From: an uncultured Eubacteriales bacterium
GTDB lineage: Bacteria > Bacillota > Clostridia > Lachnospirales > Lachnospiraceae
Length of the DNA: 64,000 bases
NCBI GenBank assembly: GCA_900545175.1
Contig: UQYF01000001.1
Location: 1 to 64,000, forward strand
Direction: 5' to 3'
Shown here: in pieces, positions 1-9,185 of the stretch
Position numbering within the stretch: the stretch's first letter is position 1
How the letters are laid out: the number at the start of each line of letters is the position of its first letter
Position numbers and translations under genes: made by a program
Notes under the pieces: generated by a model
What the model saw: only the letters and a program-made list of their open reading frames with translations
Told to the model about the DNA's origin: nothing
Databases searched by the model: none

Positions 1-1754
1 GACAATTTAAGGAAGTTGAAAGTGAAAAATATGAGCTTACATGGGCGGGGAAAAAAGAAAGCAAGAAACTTGCTCAAGAAGATGTTGTTGGAAGAACATT
101 AAAATTTATTCCAGAGGATAGCAAAAATGCAGATACTACGGAAAATTTATATATAGAGGGAGATAATCTGGAAGTTTTGAAGCTGATTCGCCAGAATTAT
201 TATAATGCAATTAAATTGATTTTTATTGATCCACCATATAATACAGGTAATGATTTTTTATACAATGATTATTTTAAAATATCTGAGCAAGAATCTGGTA
301 AATTGGAGAAAAATATTGATGAGTTAGGTCAAAGATTTACAAAAAACTTAAAATCTCAGAATCGTTTTCATGCGAAGTGGTTAGACAGTATTTATCCTAG
401 ATTAAAGGTGTCTAAAGAACTAATGACAGATGATGGAACGATTTTTATATGTATTGATGATAATGAGTTGGCTAATTTAAAAGAAGTATGTGATGAAATT
501 TTTGGAAATATAAATTTTATTACTGACATAGTGTGGAAACATACTCAGCAGAGTAAAAATGATGAAAGACATTTTTCAAGGCAGTATAATCACATTTTAG
601 TTTATGCAAAAAATAAAGATAAGGTTAAAAATTTTTATTTTGATAGAAGTATAGACGACAATAAGAATTATTCAAATCCTGATGGTGATCCTAAAGGCGA
701 TTGGAGAAGTGGTGACGTCAGGAGTCCGAATTATAGAAAAACTTTATGTTTCAATATAATTGCACCGAATGGAAATATAATTGATCCACCAGATAATGGT
801 TGGAGATGGTCAGAAGAATCCTTAAAAGAAAAGATAGCAACTGGAGAAATTAAATTTAAGTCAGATAATAGTGGAATTATTAGAAAGATTTACCTTTGTG
901 ATCAACCAGGAAGAATACCAGAAAATCTGTGGCAAGGTGAAAAATTTGGAACTACTAGGCAGGCAACGGCAGTAATAAAAGAATTGTTTAGTGGTGTTGC
1001 AGTATTTGATACACCAAAACCATGGGAGTTAATAGCAAAAATAATTTCAATAGCATCTAATGAAGATGATACGGTTCTAGATTTTTATTCAGGTTCTGCA
1101 AGTTCTGCACAGGCAGTATTTCAACAGAATATGGAAGATGCGGCTAGACGAAGATTTATAATGATTCAGTTGCCGGAAATATGTGATATTAAGTCCGAAG
1201 CATTTCGCCAAGGATATAAAAATATATGTGAGATTGGCAAAGAACGAATTCGTAGGGCAGGAGACAAAATAAAAGATGAGCATCCCGATGCTGACATTGA
1301 TATTGGATTCAAAGTATTCAGAACTGCTGATACTAATATTAAGTGGAATTCCCTTATAGATTTAGGGCAGATAGATATTAAACAGATGGAAATATCACCG
1401 GATACAATAGATTTTATGCCGGGAGCAAAAGATATAGATATTGTATATGAATTGATGCTTAGACAGAATGACGTACCTTTATCATCGAAAATCGAACAAA
1501 TTTTCGTGGGGGGGGGGTACTCTCGTACTTACCTTTATGCGGATAGTTATATGGTTTGTCTTGAGACAAAGATTACAGATGAATTAATTGATAAACTGGC
1601 GAAGATAGACCCTTTGCCAATCAAATTCATTTTCAGAGACTCGGCATTCCAAGATGACATTGCATTAAAAGATGAGACATTCAGACGATTAAAAGCGTTG
1701 ATAGAAAAGAATAATGGAATGAAAAAAATGACATATGCAGTAGAATTTTTGTAA
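1..1754 (+). CDS. mod: Type III DNA methyltransferase (Mod), 5' end outside window
   Basis: Adenine DNA methyltransferase subunit of a type III restriction-modification system; it gives the system its target specificity and protects host DNA. The frame is open from the left edge (first codon at 3), giving 583 visible residues. The DPPYNTGNDF catalytic motif comes early and a DFYSGSASSAQ AdoMet-binding motif comes late, the beta-class order. The N- and C-terminal parts are close to those of the second Mod at 1824, while the middle (target recognition) differs strongly. Ten consecutive G (1508-1517) lie in the frame about 80 codons before the stop; with ten the frame is open. Adding or losing one G would end the protein within roughly 15-25 codons. 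Family known; phase variation is inferred. Confidence 0.93.
   Translation, partial: QFKEVESEKYELTWAGKKESKKLAQEDVVGRTLKFIPEDSKNADTTENLYIEGDNLEVLKLIRQNYYNAIKLIFIDPPYNTGNDFLYNDYFKISEQESGKLEKNIDELGQRFTKNLKSQNRFHAKWLDSIYPRLKVSKELMTDDGTIFICIDDNELANLKEVCDEIFGNINFITDIVWKHTQQSKNDERHFSRQYNHILVYAKNKDKVKNFYFDRSIDDNKNYSNPDGDPKGDWRSGDVRSPNYRKTLCFNIIAPNGNIIDPPDNGWRWSEESLKEKIATGEIKFKSDNSGIIRKIYLCDQPGRIPENLWQGEKFGTTRQATAVIKELFSGVAVFDTPKPWELIAKIISIASNEDDTVLDFYSGSASSAQAVFQQNMEDAARRRFIMIQLPEICDIKSEAFRQGYKNICEIGKERIRRAGDKIKDEHPDADIDIGFKVFRTADTNIKWNSLIDLGQIDIKQMEISPDTIDFMPGAKDIDIVYELMLRQNDVPLSSKIEQIFVGGGYSRTYLYADSYMVCLETKITDELIDKLAKIDPLPIKFIFRDSAFQDDIALKDETFRRLKALIEKNNGMKKMTYAVEFL
1508..1517 (+). repeat. Homopolymeric G10 tract inside mod
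   Basis: Ten consecutive G read as Val-Gly-Gly-Gly-Tyr in the mod frame. The paralogue at 1824 has no such tract at the matching place (it reads Ser-Asp-Ile-Gly-Ser). No other G run of this length was noticed in this AT-rich window. Simple-sequence G tracts are the usual slippage sites of phase-variable type III mod genes. Confidence 0.95.
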
Positions 1755-1823
1755 TATTGTAATTACTGCTTTTACTGTATATGTCTGGGTCATAGTGCTG
1801 AAAATGAGAAGTTGGAGGACACT

Positions 1824-3800
1824 ATGGAATACAAGAAAGTAAATCAGAATATTAACAATATTGTAAATGATAATGTAAGAAAGTTAGAAAGTATTTTTCC
1901 ATCTGCGGTAAAGGATGGAGAGGTTGACTTTGAAGCACTGAGGGAGGAATTGGGACAATTTAAGGAAGTTGAAAGTGAAAAATATGAGCTTACATGGGCG
2001 GGGAAAAAGAAAGCAAAGAAGCTTGCACAGGAGGATGTTGTTGGAAGAACATTAAAATTTATTCCAGAGGACAGTAAGGATGCAGAGACTACAGAAAATC
2101 TTTATATTGAGGGAGACAATCTGGAAATTTTGAAATTGATTCGTCAGAATTACTACAGCTCTATCCAAGCAATATATATTGACCCACCTTATAATACGGG
2201 AAATGATTTTGTATATAATGATGATTTTTCTCAATCTAAAGCAGAGTATGAAAATGAAAGCGGATTGTTGGATTCTCAAGGAAATAAATTCATAAGGAAT
2301 TCTGATACGAGTGGAAGGTTTCATTCAAAATGGTGCTCAATGATGTATATGAGACTTAAACTTGCATTTGATTTATTGAAAGATGATGGCATTATATTTA
2401 TTAGTATAGATGATAATGAAGCTTATAATTTAAAGAAAATATGTGATGAAATATTTGGTACAGATAATTTCCTTAATGAATTTGTTTGGGTATCTAATAT
2501 CACTGGGAGACAAATTTCGGGATGTGGAGCGGCTAAAACATGGGAAAGCGTTTTAGTATATTCAAAAAATTCCTTTAAAGCATATGGTTTAAGTGTTGAT
2601 ATTAATTATGCGAAGACAAGAATGCCAGATACATATAAGGGACTTAATAAAGACATAAGAGAAGATGCTAGGGGAAAATTTGCAATTGGAGATACTTTGT
2701 ATAATCATAATAGAAAATTTAATGAGGAGACTAGACCAAACTTGGTATTTTCCATTTTTTATAACATTGAGACGGGGGAAATAAAAACAGGAGACATAGG
2801 GGAACGGATAGATGGATTTATAGAAATACCACCGCATGCTAATGGAGATGGTATTCATAAATATCATGCATGGAGATGGTCGAAAAATAAAATAAAAAAT
2901 GAGAGCTATGATTTAATTGTATTACCAACGACTAAGAATGGATATGAAATATATACAAGAATTAGAGACTTTAATAAAACATCACTAAAAGATTTAATAA
3001 CCAATATATCAAATGGAGATGCAGAAGTTCAAGCTTTATTTAATGGAAAGAAGTATTTTGATTATCCAAAATCTGTTGATTTGATAACCACATTGATGGG
3101 AAGTATTCCATTTAAAGATGGTATATTTCTAGATTTTTTTAGTGGAAGTGCAACATCAGCACACGCTATAATGAATTTAAATAGTCTTGATAATGGAAAA
3201 CGAAAATTTATTATGGTACAATACCCAGAAGAAATCGAGAAAAATAAGGTGGCATTTAAGGATGAATATAAAAATATATGTTCAGTTGGTAAAGAACGCA
3301 TCCGCCGTGCAGGAGAAAAAATAAAGTCAGAGCATCCCGATGCAGATATTGATATAGGCTTTAAAGTATTTAGAACCGTTGACACAAATATTAAATGGAA
3401 TTCTCTTATGGATTTGGGACAGTTAGATATTAATCAATCTGAGTACACTCCGGACCTTGTTGACTTTATGCCGGGAGCAAATGATATAGATATAGTTTAT
3501 GAACTAATGCTTCGTCAACGTGATGTTGCTCTTTCGGAAAGATTGGAGCAGTTGTCAGATATCGGCAGTCGTACATATCTCTATGCCAGCAGTTATCTGG
3601 TATGTTTGGAAACGAAAATTACAGAGGAGCTGGTTTCTAAGCTTGCAAAACTTGACCCATTACCGATTAAATTTATTTTCAGAGATTCATCTTTTCAGGA
3701 TAATATTGCTTTAAAGGATGAGACGTTTAGAAAATTGAAAGCTTTGGTTGAGAAAAATGCAGGAACGAATAAGCCGACATATACAGTAGAGTTCATATAG
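1824..3800 (+). CDS. mod: Type III DNA methyltransferase (Mod), second copy
   Basis: A 658-residue Mod subunit. ATG 1824 is chosen because GGAGG sits at 1814-1818; a TTG at 1812 would place the ribosome site inside the gene. The DPPYNTGNDF motif lies near residue 115 and DFFSGSATSAH near 435, the beta-class adenine methyltransferase order. The stretch around 1957-2190 matches the start of the window almost base for base, and the last 180 residues match the first Mod, but the central target-recognition region is unrelated in detail. The two genes are therefore paralogues with different expected specificities, followed by a single res gene. The reading frame is intact and has no slippage tract. 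Confidence 0.95.
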   Translation: MEYKKVNQNINNIVNDNVRKLESIFPSAVKDGEVDFEALREELGQFKEVESEKYELTWAGKKKAKKLAQEDVVGRTLKFIPEDSKDAETTENLYIEGDNLEILKLIRQNYYSSIQAIYIDPPYNTGNDFVYNDDFSQSKAEYENESGLLDSQGNKFIRNSDTSGRFHSKWCSMMYMRLKLAFDLLKDDGIIFISIDDNEAYNLKKICDEIFGTDNFLNEFVWVSNITGRQISGCGAAKTWESVLVYSKNSFKAYGLSVDINYAKTRMPDTYKGLNKDIREDARGKFAIGDTLYNHNRKFNEETRPNLVFSIFYNIETGEIKTGDIGERIDGFIEIPPHANGDGIHKYHAWRWSKNKIKNESYDLIVLPTTKNGYEIYTRIRDFNKTSLKDLITNISNGDAEVQALFNGKKYFDYPKSVDLITTLMGSIPFKDGIFLDFFSGSATSAHAIMNLNSLDNGKRKFIMVQYPEEIEKNKVAFKDEYKNICSVGKERIRRAGEKIKSEHPDADIDIGFKVFRTVDTNIKWNSLMDLGQLDINQSEYTPDLVDFMPGANDIDIVYELMLRQRDVALSERLEQLSDIGSRTYLYASSYLVCLETKITEELVSKLAKLDPLPIKFIFRDSSFQDNIALKDETFRKLKALVEKNAGTNKPTYTVEFI

Positions 3801-3843
3801 AAAGTATGGCAGACGTATCATCTGCCACAAGGAGGATTGGCGG

Positions 3844-4008
3844 ATGAATGAAGTTATGAAAAGTGTAAGTACTGATATCATGGATAATTTACTTCAGGTA
3901 CATGATGAAATGGCATGTAACTGGTATGAAATAGAAACACAAAAAGTTATTTTTTATATGCAACAGAAAGATGCAGAGGATGAATTAGGAGGAAAAACAG
4001 ATGTCTAA
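3844..4008 (+). CDS. Small ORF between mod and res, 54 aa
   Basis: ATG 3844 follows an AGGAGG at about 3830. The 54-codon frame ends at 4008, eight bases inside res (ATG 4001), so translation of the two is likely coupled; the GGAGG for res lies within this ORF. The product is acidic and probably helical, with no motif I recognise. It could be a small accessory or regulatory subunit of the type III system, or only a coupling leader. Confidence 0.6.
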   Translation: MNEVMKSVSTDIMDNLLQVHDEMACNWYEIETQKVIFYMQQKDAEDELGGKTDV

Positions 4009-7000
4009 ACGTATCACATTCCAATTTGAGGATGACCTTGACTATCAGATGCAGGCTATCAACTCTGCTGTGGAATTGTTCAGAGGTCTGTCGAGGCGAG
4101 TAGATGGTATTTACAGACCTAGTCGTATCCGTAAATTTGGCGAGGGCGATCCAGTCAGAAATAATGATATTGTTGTTGGAAGCAGATTATTGGAAAATTT
4201 GCGAAAAGTGCAGCTTTCTAATAATTTATTTGCTGATAATGTACTTGCAGATGGGAATAATTTCACGATTGAAATGGAGACAGGTACAGGAAAGACGTAT
4301 GTATATCTTCGTACGATTCTTGAGCTGTATCAAGAGTATGGATTTCGCAAGTTTATGATAGTTGTTCCGTCGATTGCCATTCGCAAAGGTGTCGAAAAAT
4401 CAATGGAGCAATTAGCCGACCATTTCAAGAGAATATATAATATTGATATTGGAAAGCATAGCTTTATCTATGACAGTAACAACCCAAAACAGATTAGTTC
4501 AAAGCTGGTAGAAAGCAATGATTTGAGTATATGTGTGATGAACATTCAGGCTTTCAACAAGGACACTAACAAAATCCGTAAGGAAGATGAATATGGTCAG
4601 AACTTGTGGGAAGATATCAAATACATAAAGCCTATTGTGATTATAGATGAGCCACAGAAGATTGAAGGTACTGCAAAGAAAAAATCCAAGTCGTTAGTTG
4701 CTATTGAAGAATTAAAACCACTTTTTACTTTACGTTATTCTGCTACACATAAGCAGCTGTATAATCAGATTTACAAGCTGGATTCATATGCAGCATATCA
4801 GAGGGATTTAGTAAAAAAGATTGTTGTTAAGACAGTCTATGGTGTGATTCCCAAGGATTATCCATATGTTAGATACCTTGCATTTACATCAGATTTGAAA
4901 GCTAAGATTGAAATGTTTTCACAAGACCAGGGAGGAACAATAAGATTTAAAACTTTCAATGTAAGTGGTGGAACATCGCTTGAAGAGTTATCCGGTGGAT
5001 TGTCTCAGTACAAGGATTTTCGTATTGCAGAAGAACCACATAAGTTAAAACCGTTGTCGATTGCTACAAAGGAAGGATTTTTTGGTCTGGAATTTGGACA
5101 CAGTAACCATGAGATAGAGAAAAATGAGGCAGTGCGAATTCAAATAAGATTGGCAATACAAAATCATTTCACTAAACAGCTTAATATTATTCATTCGGGC
5201 AGAAAGATTAAGGCATTGACATTGTTCTTTATTGATGCGGTAGATAAAGTGCGCGATGATTCAGCTATAGATGGAAGGGGAGAATACTTGCGTATTTTTG
5301 ATGAAGAGTACAAAAAATATGTGACTACCCATGTGAATGAATTGGAAATGAATAAAGAGTATTTTCCGGATTATATGAATGTGCAGGCTGTCAGAGAAGG
5401 ATATTTTGCCAGAGATAAAAAGAATAATGTTGTAGATGTAGATGATTGGGATTCTTCCATAGATGATAGTGATGTAAAACTCAAAGCAAAGTCTCAGGAA
5501 GATATTGATAGAGGAATCAGTCTTATTCTTGAAAAGAAAGATGAGTTGATATCTTTTGAAGAGCCGCTTGCATTTATATTTTCGCATTCTGCTCTTAGAG
5601 AAGGCTGGGATAATCCGAATGTATTTACACTTTGTACATTGAAGGCTGGTGGCTCTGATATTGCAAAAAAGCAGGAAATTGGCAGAGGACTGAGACTGCC
5701 GGTTGACGATACAGGCAATCGTTGTATTGACCGTAGAATTAATGAACTGACGGTAATAGCAAATGATTATTATGACCATTTTGCATCTGCACTTCAAAAA
5801 GACTTTAATGATAATATGCATTTTGTCAAGGATGAAGTTACTGCTGATATTCTGATTGAGACATTAAAGTCTGCTGGAGTTCCTGAAGAGAAAATTAGTC
5901 CTGAGCTGGTAGATATACTTAAAGAGGAATTGGTGTCTGTTGGAGTGATGAATACTGACAATATATTGAAAGGTTTAACACAGCAGATAACCAAGACTTT
6001 GGATAATATGATATTTGTTGATGATACATTAAATGAGCACGCCGAATTAATTAAGAAACAGTTCAAGAAACTGATGGTGCAGAAAGGTACAAGAAAGATT
6101 GAGATTACTAATGGTGATAATAAACCATATGAAAATAGAATAAGAGCTTATGTAACACAGGGAGAGTTTGAAAAGATTTATCGTGGTCTTCGCGAGAACC
6201 TTATGCAGCGTTCTATTTACAGATTTAGAATTGATAAAGATAAATTTATAGATGACTGCATATTTCAGATTAATCAGTCATTGCTATTTAAGAAAGCAAA
6301 AAATGAATACAAGGTTGAAATGGGTAGAGCTAAATTTAATACGTCACAGATGTTTGTGATGGAAGAGTCAACTTATGGTGATAAGGAACTGGAAGTAGAA
6401 ATCCACACGGAACCAAAATCTGATTTTGAAATCGCAAACTTTATAATGTACCATACGATGTTACCTAGACTTGCTATTTTCAAAATTTTGCAAGGGATTA
6501 CGAAGAGGGATTTGCTTAATAATCAGGATATTTTGGATGATGTGACTCAGTTAATAAAAGGAATTCTTAATGATACTAAGGCTTCAAATATTACATCATA
6601 TGAAGTGATAAAAGGTTATGAATTAGATGAGCATAATATATTTGAGGTGGACACAATTACAGAAGCGGATTTTGAGCAGGAATGGAGAGTGTTTAAAGCA
6701 AAATCAGATAGAAGTTCTGCGATGAATGAGTATTATAAGCTAGACAGCGAAGGTGAGTCAAAATTTGCTCATAAGCTGGAGAACAATGAAAATGTGTTGC
6801 TTTTTACCAAGTTGAAAAAGGGCGGATTCGTAATTGATACACCATATGGCAATTATAGTCCTGATTGGGCGGTAGTATGCCGTAAAGATGCTTTGAAAGC
6901 TCCATCTGTTGGAATTTATTTTATTGTCGAAACAAAGGCTGGCAAGGCCTGGGCAGACCTTACAGAAGTAGAAAGAAATAAGATACATTGTGGAGAACTT

Positions 7001-7093
7001 CATTTCCAGGCTGTATCAAAGGATACAAAGTTTGACTGGGTAAATGGTTATGAGGATTTTATAAATAAGTTTGGTGTTGCCGAAAGTGATTAA
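4001..7093 (+). CDS. res: Type III restriction enzyme subunit (Res)
   Basis: Helicase-nuclease subunit of a type III system; it works with Mod to translocate or slide on DNA and cut near unmethylated sites in head-to-head pairs. The 1030 residues show a superfamily 2 ATPase: Walker A (METGTGKT) near residue 95, a DEPQ box (IIDEPQ) near 215, SATHK near 248, and a late helicase motif around SALREGWDNPNVF. The C-terminal end has a PD-(D/E)xK-like nuclease signature, SPDWAVV near 953 and VETKAGK near 976. Length is normal for the family and the frame is intact, so the system is probably active. It overlaps the 54-codon ORF and shares transcription with both mod genes. Confidence 0.96.
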   Translation: MSKRITFQFEDDLDYQMQAINSAVELFRGLSRRVDGIYRPSRIRKFGEGDPVRNNDIVVGSRLLENLRKVQLSNNLFADNVLADGNNFTIEMETGTGKTYVYLRTILELYQEYGFRKFMIVVPSIAIRKGVEKSMEQLADHFKRIYNIDIGKHSFIYDSNNPKQISSKLVESNDLSICVMNIQAFNKDTNKIRKEDEYGQNLWEDIKYIKPIVIIDEPQKIEGTAKKKSKSLVAIEELKPLFTLRYSATHKQLYNQIYKLDSYAAYQRDLVKKIVVKTVYGVIPKDYPYVRYLAFTSDLKAKIEMFSQDQGGTIRFKTFNVSGGTSLEELSGGLSQYKDFRIAEEPHKLKPLSIATKEGFFGLEFGHSNHEIEKNEAVRIQIRLAIQNHFTKQLNIIHSGRKIKALTLFFIDAVDKVRDDSAIDGRGEYLRIFDEEYKKYVTTHVNELEMNKEYFPDYMNVQAVREGYFARDKKNNVVDVDDWDSSIDDSDVKLKAKSQEDIDRGISLILEKKDELISFEEPLAFIFSHSALREGWDNPNVFTLCTLKAGGSDIAKKQEIGRGLRLPVDDTGNRCIDRRINELTVIANDYYDHFASALQKDFNDNMHFVKDEVTADILIETLKSAGVPEEKISPELVDILKEELVSVGVMNTDNILKGLTQQITKTLDNMIFVDDTLNEHAELIKKQFKKLMVQKGTRKIEITNGDNKPYENRIRAYVTQGEFEKIYRGLRENLMQRSIYRFRIDKDKFIDDCIFQINQSLLFKKAKNEYKVEMGRAKFNTSQMFVMEESTYGDKELEVEIHTEPKSDFEIANFIMYHTMLPRLAIFKILQGITKRDLLNNQDILDDVTQLIKGILNDTKASNITSYEVIKGYELDEHNIFEVDTITEADFEQEWRVFKAKSDRSSAMNEYYKLDSEGESKFAHKLENNENVLLFTKLKKGGFVIDTPYGNYSPDWAVVCRKDALKAPSVGIYFIVETKAGKAWADLTEVERNKIHCGELHFQAVSKDTKFDWVNGYEDFINKFGVAESD

Positions 7094-7247
7094 AGATAAG
7101 ATTTATAATTAAGAATATATTTAACCATGTTACATATTTTATACCACAAGTATAGTGACAGCTCCAATAATTTGTGCTATCCTTACAAACATACAGAAAG
7201 AGAAAAGCGGAGCGGGAAAACTCCACAGAGATAGGAAGGAAAAAGAC

Positions 7248-7406
7248 ATGACAGCAATTAATCGTTTTAGTCAGCTTCATAGTGAACGCAAAGCATTAGC
7301 ACCACTCAGTGATAGAGAGTGGAGCTTTGATTTGATGCACTCATTTAAGGCAGGGCAAGAACGAGAAAATTGTGTTTTGGATATCGCAGCAGGTGCCGGA
7401 GAATAA
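7248..7406 (+). CDS. Small ORF upstream of rtcB, 52 aa
   Basis: ATG 7248 is preceded by AGGAAGGA at a fair distance. The 52-residue product has no recognised domain. It is followed within 40 bases by a strong intrinsic terminator that sits directly before rtcB, so it may be a short gene of its own, a leader peptide, or chance. Confidence 0.35.
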   Translation: MTAINRFSQLHSERKALAPLSDREWSFDLMHSFKAGQERENCVLDIAAGAGE

Positions 7407-7444
7407 CCGGCGGCAGTATATCATATATAGACATGTTTTAGCGT

Positions 7445-7483
7445 ACCGCTTACCTTAGATGAAAGGTGGGCGGTATTTTTTTT
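7445..7483 (+). terminator. Rho-independent terminator just before rtcB
   Basis: A 12-bp stem (7445-7456 with 7463-7474, two G-T pairs) with a six-base loop is followed by a run of eight T at 7476-7483. The rtcB ribosome site begins about three bases later, so read-through or a start inside this stretch must be controlled for rtcB to be expressed. Confidence 0.85.
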
Positions 7484-7498
7484 GAAGGAGGAAGGACA

Positions 7499-8713
7499 AT
7501 GAATGCGATAGAAATAAAAGGAAAGGTAAATACAGCTCTATGCTATGCAAAGGTAGTGGAGGACGAGGCGATTGAGCAGATTAGACGCATGTGCGATTAT
7601 GCCATGACGGAGGGTTCAAAGATTCGTATTATGCCGGATGTTCATGCCGGGAAGGGATGCACTATCGGAACAACAATGACTATTATTGACAAGGCTGTGC
7701 CAAATGTTGTAGGTGTGGATATCGGATGCGGAATGTATACAGTCAAGCTTGGAAAACAGGATATTGATTTTGAAAGGGTGGATGAGGCAGCTCATTTTAT
7801 TCCATCAGGGCATGAAGTGTGGGATGGAAGACAGGAGAGATTTGACCTGACTGAGCTTCGCAGCTACAGGGATTTGAAGGATACGAAACGTCTTGAGAGG
7901 TCTCTTGGAACACTTGGAGGCGGAAATCACTTTATTGAGATTGATGCAGCATCGGATGGCACGAAATATCTGATTATCCATTCGGGGAGCAGAAATCTTG
8001 GCAAGCAGGTCGCTGAGCTGTATCAGCATCTTGCAATCAACTTAAACCGTGGGTATGGAGATTATCTTGAAAAGCGTGATGAAATTATTCGTACTTACAA
8101 GGAGCAGGGGAGAAAAAATGAGATTCAGGATGCATTGAAGCAGCTTCACTGGCAGGTATATGAAAGTCCTGCAAGCATGCCTGAGGATTTGTGTTATCTT
8201 GAGGGCAAATATCTGGAGGATTATCTGCACGATATAACAATATGTCAGGCTTTTGCAAAGAGAAGCAGAGAGAAGATGGCTCAGATAATCTTAGAGCGAA
8301 CGCAAATGACTTCATATGATGCATTTCATACAATTCATAATTATATTGACACGGACGAGATGATTTTGAGGAAAGGAGCAATAGCTGCACACAAGGGTGA
8401 GAAGGTGCTTATTCCAATCAATATGCGGGATGGAAGTGTACTTGCAGTCGGAAAGGGAAATCCTGAGTGGAATTATTCAGCTCCGCATGGAGCCGGAAGA
8501 ATTATGTCCAGAACAAAGGCAAAAAATGAGCTTGCGCTGGATGAATATAGGAAGACGATGGAGGGAATATATACAACCTCTGTAAATGAAAATACATTGG
8601 ACGAGGCACCAATGGCATACAAATCTTTGGATGACATTATAGATGCAATCAAGGAATCTGTGGATGTCATTGATGTGATGAAGCCTATCTATAATTTTAA
8701 GGCATCTGAGTAG
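7499..8713 (+). CDS. rtcB: RtcB-family RNA ligase
   Basis: GTP- and Mn-dependent RNA ligase joining 2',3'-cyclic phosphate or 3'-phosphate ends to 5'-OH, used in RNA repair. The 404 residues match the usual length. Visible motifs are VGVDIGCGM (Asp74, Cys77), GGGNHF (His144), IHSGSR (His161) and PHGAGR, whose His330 is the expected guanylylated residue. ATG 7499 is chosen because it follows AAGGAGGAAG; in-frame upstream codons lie within the terminator hairpin. No archease or other RNA-repair partner is adjacent. It lies right after an intrinsic terminator, which hints at attenuation. Confidence 0.95.
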   Translation: MNAIEIKGKVNTALCYAKVVEDEAIEQIRRMCDYAMTEGSKIRIMPDVHAGKGCTIGTTMTIIDKAVPNVVGVDIGCGMYTVKLGKQDIDFERVDEAAHFIPSGHEVWDGRQERFDLTELRSYRDLKDTKRLERSLGTLGGGNHFIEIDAASDGTKYLIIHSGSRNLGKQVAELYQHLAINLNRGYGDYLEKRDEIIRTYKEQGRKNEIQDALKQLHWQVYESPASMPEDLCYLEGKYLEDYLHDITICQAFAKRSREKMAQIILERTQMTSYDAFHTIHNYIDTDEMILRKGAIAAHKGEKVLIPINMRDGSVLAVGKGNPEWNYSAPHGAGRIMSRTKAKNELALDEYRKTMEGIYTTSVNENTLDEAPMAYKSLDDIIDAIKESVDVIDVMKPIYNFKASE

Positions 8714-8760
8714 TACACATCCGGCATTTTGGCTGTAGATGTGTACTGCAAAAATGCCGG
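8712..8760 (+). promoter_or_regulatory. Two mutually exclusive perfect hairpins
   Basis: Arms are ordered A-B-A'-B'. AGTACACATC (8712-8721) pairs with 8738-8747, and CCGGCATTTT (8721-8730) pairs with 8751-8760. Each stem is about 10 bp and perfect, they share base 8721, and each 3' arm lies in or past the loop of the other. The spacers (0, 7 and 3 bases) are too short for both to form as a pseudoknot, so they look like alternative folds. The element lies between rtcB and an XRE regulator gene; no T run follows. Regulatory role is inferred. Confidence 0.6.
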
Positions 8761-8773
8761 AACAGGAGAAAAA

Positions 8774-9025
8774 ATGACAATGCCGACAATAAATATGGCA
8801 GCAACAGGAGTTAATATTTCAAGAATGAGAGCGGATGCAGGACTCTCGGTAAAGGAGCTTGCGGATATTTTCGGATTTGCCACACCGCAGGCAATTTATA
8901 AATGGCAGCATGGCGTGGCTCTGCCGACACTTGATAATCTTGTTATACTTGCAGCAGTCTTTGATGTATCGATGGATGAGATTATTGTCTTAGATAACTG
9001 TGCAAAGACGCAGGTCAGCGCATAG
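8774..9025 (+). CDS. XRE-family helix-turn-helix regulator, 83 aa
   Basis: Small DNA-binding protein made almost wholly of a Cro/C1-type helix-turn-helix: ISRMRADAGLSVKELADIFG then PQAIYKWQHGVALPTLDNL. ATG 8774 follows AGGAGAAAA; reading further upstream would enter the hairpin element. It lies between rtcB and a WYL-domain protein in the same direction. Target unknown. Confidence 0.85.
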   Translation: MTMPTINMAATGVNISRMRADAGLSVKELADIFGFATPQAIYKWQHGVALPTLDNLVILAAVFDVSMDEIIVLDNCAKTQVSA

Positions 9026-9185
9026 ATAATGACGGATTAAGTTCAGCTATCATCTTGCAAATAATGTGAAAAGGGAATATTATAATTATGCAATATGGAT
9101 GAGAGAAATTATCGGAGTGATGGAGGACAGCTGCAGCACACTATCAACGCCGGAAATAAAGAGTTCACAAAAGGAGGTACTGCCG

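Noticed and set aside
177..177. ATG 177 as the start of the first mod gene
   Set aside because: The same frame is open to the window edge and the upstream codons match the second Mod residue for residue, so the gene simply continues to the left.
1508..1517. G10 tract as a sequencing artefact
   Set aside because: The frame is intact through it and rejoins sequence homologous to the second Mod, so a length error is not needed; only raw reads could exclude it fully.
5261..5821. 186-codon reverse frame within res
   Set aside because: Lies entirely antisense to a well-supported helicase-nuclease gene, has low-complexity Ile/Phe-rich content and no ribosome site.
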